From JAGQTE01 sp964648005 (GTDB lineage Bacteria; Actinomycetota; Acidimicrobiia; Acidimicrobiales; Acidimicrobilacustridaceae): a DNA stretch of 26,287 nucleotides. A model generated the notes under the pieces. The model searched no databases, was not told the DNA's origin, and saw only the letters and a list, made by a program, of their open reading frames with translations. Shown here piece after piece: positions 23,219 through 26,287 of the stretch (its first letter is position 1; every line of letters starts with the position of its first letter). The stretch lies in NCBI GenBank assembly GCA_964648005.1, contig CAZYKR010000020.1, positions 1-26,287 on the forward strand, given 5' to 3'. The position numbers were made by a program, and so were the translations under genes.

Positions 23219-24184
23219 ATGCGGCGATGGGCAGCAGGACTCGTCGGTGCCGGGATGCTGGTGCTGGTGATCGGTGCGGCGACGATGACCCGCCGTCCGC
23301 AGCCATCGCCGGCGCCGGCGCCCGACTCGGCGCCGCGCGGCGTGCTGGTCACGCCCTCGGGGGTCGTCGCCCCCATCCTCGCCACCGACGATGCTGGGTG
23401 GTGGGTGCGCACGCCGTGCTACCGGGTCGGCCGGGCGGACGCCGGCACGGTGGTCGAGTCCGTCGACGTCGTCCTCGACCCCGGCCACGGCGGTGGTGAG
23501 GACGGCGCCGTGTCACCCGACGGGTTGCGTGAGGCCGACGTGAACGCCGCCGTCACGCAGCGGGTGACGCAGCGCCTCGAGGCGCAGGGTCTGACGGTGC
23601 TCGTGACGCACCCGAACGCCTACACGCTGCTGCTGCACCCGCGCGGCGAGATCGCCACGGCGCTGGCGCCTCGCGCCATGGTGTCGATCCACCACAACTC
23701 GGTGTACGAGCGCGTGATCGACGAGCCCGGGACCATCGCCCTGCACCAGAAGGACTCGGCCACCTCGCGCCGCCTGGCCGAGTTGCTCGACGCCGAGGTA
23801 GGTGCCGCCATCGCCCCGCTGGGGGACCGGTGGGCGGCCGGGGACGATCTCGGGCCGCAGAGCAAGGCCAGCGCCGACGATCCGCGCTGGGACTGGTTCG
23901 GCCTGCTGCGGTTCTCGTCGTCGGTACCGAGCGTGATCGTCGAAGCGGCGTACGTCGGCAACGGCCCCGTCGGCGATCCTCCGTCGAGTCCGGAGGGCTC
24001 GCTACTCGCCACCGACGCCTTCCGGGACGCCGAGGCCGACGGCATCGCACGTGCCATCGTGGCCTTCCTCGCCGAACCGTCGGCCGCGGCGGAGGAGCCT
24101 CCGGCGTACCCCTCGGGTGCGGAGGCGCAGGACCCGCTGGCCGCGTCCTGCATCGACCCGTCGGAGGTGTCGATCCCGGTCTGA
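23219..24184 (+). CDS. N-acetylmuramoyl-L-alanine amidase (amidase_3), membrane-anchored or secreted
   Basis: 321 residues. The N-terminal hydrophobic segment (5-22) acts as signal or anchor, followed by a Pro/Ala linker. The amidase_3 domain spans about 82-286, with the zinc and catalytic residues in order: His90 (VLDPGHGGGEDGA), Glu105 (LREADVNAAVTQRVTQRLEAQG), His158 (AMVSIHHNS) and Glu242 (SVIVEAAYVGN). The domain cuts the amide between muramic acid and L-Ala in peptidoglycan, used in cell separation and wall turnover. Residues 40-75 (VLVTPSGVVAPILATDDAGWWVRTPC) form a short strand-rich lead-in. Between His158 and Glu242 there is an insertion of about 30 residues (GDRWAAGDDLGPQSKASADDPRWDWF) that is charged and could shape or regulate the active site. 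The C-terminus is acidic and Pro/Ala-rich. Confidence 0.92.
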   Translation: MRRWAAGLVGAGMLVLVIGAATMTRRPQPSPAPAPDSAPRGVLVTPSGVVAPILATDDAGWWVRTPCYRVGRADAGTVVESVDVVLDPGHGGGEDGAVSPDGLREADVNAAVTQRVTQRLEAQGLTVLVTHPNAYTLLLHPRGEIATALAPRAMVSIHHNSVYERVIDEPGTIALHQKDSATSRRLAELLDAEVGAAIAPLGDRWAAGDDLGPQSKASADDPRWDWFGLLRFSSSVPSVIVEAAYVGNGPVGDPPSSPEGSLLATDAFRDAEADGIARAIVAFLAEPSAAAEEPPAYPSGAEAQDPLAASCIDPSEVSIPV

Positions 24185-24253
24185 GCGCCGCACCGGACGG
24201 TGCAGGGCCGGAGGTCCCTGTCCGCCCGGGGCTGCGTCGGCGAGACTGTCGCC

Positions 24254-24859
24254 ATGCCGGTGCTGATCGCCATCGTCGTCTGGTTGCTGTTCGGGCTCGC
24301 CGTGGCCGCGGTGATGATCCGTCGTGGGCACTCCACCGCCATCTGGCTGAGCCTGGCCTTCCTCGGTCCGCTGACCATCTTCCTGGTGCTGTCGGCCGTC
24401 GACGAGGAGCACCCGTCGGCGGCCACGGTGGTCGAGGGCACCCGCGGTGCCGGCACGATCGACGTCGTCGTCGGTCTCGACGGTTCCCCGGCGTCCGAGG
24501 CGGCGCTCGACGCGGTGCCGGCGCTCTTTGGCGACCGGCTGCGCCATGTCACCGTCGCCACGGTGTTGGACTTCGACGTCGACCAGCTCCCGGGGCGGCC
24601 GGCCCCGCGCGTCGAGGCGGAGCAACGGCTGACGGCGGCCGCCGATCGGTTCGCCGCCGCCAGCGCCATCACACCGGACCAGGCGCTCCTGTCGGGCAAG
24701 CCCGCCGAGGCGCTGGTGCGCCACGCCGCCGACAAGGGCTCGGCCGTCGTCGTGGTGGGGGTGCGCGGTGCCGGTGCGCACCTGGCGCTCGGCTCGACGG
24801 CCAAGGCGTTGGCCGACCACTCGTCGGTTCCGGTGCTGCTCGTCCCGTCAGCAGGCTGA
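24254..24859 (+). CDS. Membrane-anchored universal stress protein (UspA domain)
   Basis: 201 residues from the ATG at 24254; the frame is open further upstream but without protein-like sequence. Two transmembrane segments (about 3-21 and 28-48) precede a UspA domain (about 68-198): TIDVVVGLDGSPASEAALDAVPALF, HVTVATVLDFD, AEALVRHAADKGSAVVVVGVRGAGAHLALGSTAKALADHSSVPVLLVP. The G-x-x-G...G-S nucleotide loop is nearly canonical but has 7 residues between the second and third Gly (172 and 180) instead of 9, so ATP binding is uncertain. Usp domains take part in stress survival, but the partner is unknown. Fusion to two membrane helices would keep the domain at the inner face of the membrane. A GAGACT hexamer 6 nt before the ATG may be a -10 element. 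Confidence 0.88.
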   Translation: MPVLIAIVVWLLFGLAVAAVMIRRGHSTAIWLSLAFLGPLTIFLVLSAVDEEHPSAATVVEGTRGAGTIDVVVGLDGSPASEAALDAVPALFGDRLRHVTVATVLDFDVDQLPGRPAPRVEAEQRLTAAADRFAAASAITPDQALLSGKPAEALVRHAADKGSAVVVVGVRGAGAHLALGSTAKALADHSSVPVLLVPSAG

Positions 24860-24864
24860 CCCCG

Positions 24865-24888
24865 TGCCGGCCGGTTGACGGTCCGGCA
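24865..24888. terminator. Strong hairpin, bidirectional terminator candidate
   Basis: TGCCGGCCG (24865-24873) pairs with CGG (24879-24881) and CCGGCA (24883-24888), with one bulged T and loop GTTGA: nine base pairs. It starts 6 nt after the stop of the stress-protein gene and lies 18 nt before the end of the convergent gene. There is no T-tract, which is common for actinobacterial terminators. Confidence 0.5.
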
Positions 24889-24905
24889 GGCGTCACGCCC
24901 CGAGC

Positions 24906-25163
24906 TCAGGCGCCGTCGTCTCCGTCGGGTGCCGTTGCCGCCTTGATGACGTTCTTGGCGAACTCCCGCTGGGCGTCGAGCACCTTCTCGGTGAGGTCGA
25001 ACGCCCGGTCGATCAGGTCTTCGATGGCGGTCGTGTCGGCGGGCACCACGTTCGCCACGCTCTCGGTGAAGGCCCGACCGGCGCCGACCACGGCCTCGCT
25101 CGATCGCTGCACGAGGTCAAGGATCTGCTCCTGCAGTCGGGCATCGTCGTTGCTCTCCGCCAT
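24906..25163 (-). CDS. Short helical protein of unknown function
   Basis: 85 residues from the ATG at 25163, chosen because AAAGGA lies 6 nt upstream; an upstream in-frame GTG at 25214 would add 17 residues of shadow-like sequence. Nearly all of it is predicted amphipathic helix: ARLQEQILDLVQRSSEAVVGAGRAFTESVANVV, then DLIDRAFDLTEKVLDAQREFAKNVIKAA. The acidic end (DGDDGA) is disordered. The heptad-like pattern suggests a coiled coil or four-helix association and resembles phasin-like granule proteins in general build. No sequence motif confirms a granule role, so that reading is inference. It is convergent with the universal stress protein and divergent from the ABC transporter. Confidence 0.75.
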   Translation of the reverse strand: MAESNDDARLQEQILDLVQRSSEAVVGAGRAFTESVANVVPADTTAIEDLIDRAFDLTEKVLDAQREFAKNVIKAATAPDGDDGA

Positions 25164-25243
25164 GGCACGTCCTTTGTGTCGTTGGGGCGGCTCCAGCCTG
25201 CCACGGCAGACCACCGCCGGCCGGGTGGGCGATACTTGCCGCC

Positions 25244-25978
25244 GTGATCCAGGTGGAGGGGCTGGTCAAGGTGCTCGGGGAGCGGCGCATCCTCGACGGG
25301 GTGACCTTCCGCGCCCCGACGGGCGCCGTCACCGGCCTGCTCGGACCCAACGGTGCCGGCAAGACGACCACGATGCGCGTGCTGTCGACGCTGCTGCGGC
25401 CCGACAGCGGCCGTGTCGAGGTGGCCGGCTACGACGTCGCCGCGGCACCGGAGGACGTCCGCCGCTCGATCGGCCTCGTCACCGAGGAGCCGGGACTGCA
25501 CGATCGGCTCACCGTGCGCGAGCAGCTCAGCTACACGGCGGCGGCCTACGGGATCGGCCGGGATGCCAGCCGGCGCCGCATCGATCACCTCGCCGAGCTC
25601 ATCGGGCTCACGTCACACCTCGACGAGCGCGCCGGGATCTTGTCGAAGGGCAATCGCCAGAAGGTGTCGTTGTGCCGGGCGCTCGTGCACGATCCGCCGG
25701 TCGTGTTGCTCGACGAACCGACGTCGGGTCTCGACGTCGTCGCGGCCGCCGGACTCGAGCAGTTGCTCGCCGAGGCCGACCTGACCGGCGGGCGCACCGT
25801 GCTGCTGTCGACGCACCGACTCGAGGAGGCGGAGCGCCGTGCGGCGCGGTTCGTCGGGATCGCTGGCGGTCGCGTCGTGGTGGACGGCACGCCCGACGAG
25901 GTCATGGCGCTCGCCGGTGCCACCTCGTTCCGTGACGCCTTCGTCCACCTGCTGGGTGCCGCGGAGCTCACGAGCTGA
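25244..25978 (+). CDS. ABC transporter ATP-binding protein (NatA-type exporter)
   Basis: 244 residues from a GTG at 25244, with a GATACT -10-like hexamer 7 nt upstream. Full ATPase set: Walker A GPNGAGKT (34-41, Lys40), the Q-loop position occupied by EEPGL (81-85), signature LSKGNRQKV (133-141), Walker B VVLLDEP (153-159), D-loop SGLD and switch His191 (LLSTHRLEEAE). LSKG in place of LSGG is typical of the DrrA/NatA/CcmA class, which drives export of ions, drugs or lipids with a separate permease. The stop overlaps the start of the permease gene as TGATG, so the two are translationally coupled. The substrate is not predictable. Confidence 0.92.
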   Translation: MIQVEGLVKVLGERRILDGVTFRAPTGAVTGLLGPNGAGKTTTMRVLSTLLRPDSGRVEVAGYDVAAAPEDVRRSIGLVTEEPGLHDRLTVREQLSYTAAAYGIGRDASRRRIDHLAELIGLTSHLDERAGILSKGNRQKVSLCRALVHDPPVVLLDEPTSGLDVVAAAGLEQLLAEADLTGGRTVLLSTHRLEEAERRAARFVGIAGGRVVVDGTPDEVMALAGATSFRDAFVHLLGAAELTS

Positions 25979-26287
25979 TGCCCGCCGGGCTCGACCGCGG
26001 CGCCCGTGCCGTGGCGGCGCAGGAGGTGCGTGACGGCCTGCGCGGCCGACGCCAGCTCGTCATCCGTGCTGTGCTCCCGGTGCTGCTGTTCGCAGTGGTG
26101 CTGGTCACGGCGATCGCCACTCGGGGCGTCGACCAGACCGAGGACCCCTACCGGGTCGCCGTCGAAGGCGACGTCGGTGGTGCCGATCAGCGTGAGCCCG
26201 TTCCAGGGAATGACGAAGAACGGCCGCCCGTCGGCAGCGGCCTCTGCGTAGCAGGCCGAGGCGCCGAGGCCCGGCAACGGATCGACG
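25978..26287 (+). CDS. ABC transporter permease, N-terminal part (NatB-type), sequence breaks off
   Basis: The ATG at 25978 shares TGATG with the ATPase stop. The first residues (AVAAQEVRDGLRGRRQLVIRAVLPVLLFAVVLVTAIATRG, then DPYRVAVEGDV) match the start of NatB/ABC-2-type permeases: a cytosolic helix, the first transmembrane segment at about residues 31-46 and an outside strand pattern. The frame stays open to the window end, but from about 26175 it turns into hydrophilic, Gly/Arg/Glu-rich sequence that is the shadow of a glpD fragment on the other strand. The real gene is therefore probably cut at about 26175, and nothing beyond that should be trusted. Confidence 0.72.
   Translation, partial: MPAGLDRGARAVAAQEVRDGLRGRRQLVIRAVLPVLLFAVVLVTAIATRGVDQTEDPYRVAVEGDVGGADQREPVPGNDEERPPVGSGLCVAGRGAEARQRID
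26152..26287 (-). CDS. glpD: Glycerol-3-phosphate dehydrogenase (GlpD-like) internal fragment
   Basis: About 45 residues are readable on the minus strand, entering at the window end and stopping to look like GlpD at about 26152. DGRPFFVIPWNGLTLIGTTD and the following VAFDGDP correspond to the segment DKR-x-x-FVIPW...IIGTTDVEYKGDP of E. coli GlpD, an internal part of this FAD-dependent membrane-associated enzyme that oxidises sn-glycerol-3-phosphate. Downstream in the frame the reading becomes VGVLGLVDAPSG, which is antisense to the ABC permease and not GlpD. The fragment is incomplete on both sides and overlaps the end of the permease reading. Confidence 0.7.
26155..26172. repeat. Near-perfect 18-bp palindrome at the permease/glpD join
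   Basis: GTCGCC (26155-26160) and GGCGAC (26167-26172) are perfect arms around GTCGAA; only one central base pair departs from a full palindrome. Both strands read as plausible protein here (VAVEGD on plus, VAFDGD on minus), so the two genes share this bit of sequence at their junction. Confidence 0.6.

Noticed and set aside
24002..24820. A 272-codon minus-strand frame opposite the amidase end and the stress-protein gene
   Set aside because: Its composition is Arg/Gly/His/Asp-rich with no motif, and it crosses two well-supported plus-strand genes.

Overview
The window is about 26 kb of very GC-rich DNA (roughly 70% by eye) and looks like the chromosome of a free-living actinobacterium, most likely of the class Acidimicrobiia (Ilumatobacter/Iamia-like). 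The reasons are GTG starts, Thr/Ala/Pro-rich linkers behind signal peptides, a secreted protein ending in about 120-residue repeats with an R-[VIL]-[LI]-D-[ST]-R signature, a UvrD-type helicase with a C-terminal HRDC domain, and many promoters placed for leaderless transcription. This assignment is inference; no rRNA gene is present. It is ordinary chromosome: I see no phage, insertion sequence, CRISPR array or integron.

Layout. 1-2.7 kb: tail of a serine beta-lactamase-like protein, then on the minus strand an anchored His-motif protein, a PH-like protein and a transglycosylase/Rpf-like lipoprotein. 2.7-3.8 kb: a divergent intergenic region with inverted repeats, a basic helix-turn-helix protein and tRNA-Leu(CAG). 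3.8-5.7 kb: an ECF-like sigma factor overlapping a gene for a one-pass membrane protein (probable anti-sigma), and a divergent VapBC toxin-antitoxin pair. 5.8-7.6 kb: a hypothetical protein, a lipoprotein with two LCCL domains and a small membrane protein. 7.6-10.9 kb: an 852-residue secreted propeller/repeat protein, a 57-residue protein and a small membrane protein.

10.9-20.0 kb is a minus-strand block read from right to left: serine beta-lactamase-like lipoprotein, secreted DUF5722-like glycosidase (8-bp overlap), UvrD/HRDC helicase, N-acyl-D-amino-acid deacylase-type amidohydrolase and epoxide-hydrolase-type enzyme (4-bp gap). 20.1-24.2 kb: monoacylglycerol-lipase-like hydrolase, HSL-type esterase, GH10 xylanase and a secreted amidase_3 cell-wall hydrolase. 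24.2-26.3 kb: membrane-anchored universal stress protein, a short helical protein and an ABC exporter ATPase followed by the start of its permease.

Working together: much of the window is export-oriented. It holds two glycosidases, esterases/lipases, two cell-wall-acting enzymes, two beta-lactamase-fold proteins and several lipoproteins, which fits a heterotroph feeding on plant or algal polymers and lipids. The two glycosidases share a short C-terminal tail (VTP-x-F-x-G) after a Thr-rich linker.

The most useful observations are (i) the recurring TAnnnT hexamer 7-9 nt before start codons that lack a ribosome binding site, (ii) the shared glycosidase tail, (iii) the tandem LCCL lipoprotein, (iv) the helicase with a long unassigned N-terminal extension, and (v) an inverted join near 26.15-26.18 kb where an ABC permease runs into an antisense glpD fragment, probably an assembly chimera. 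I found no convincing new multi-gene system.
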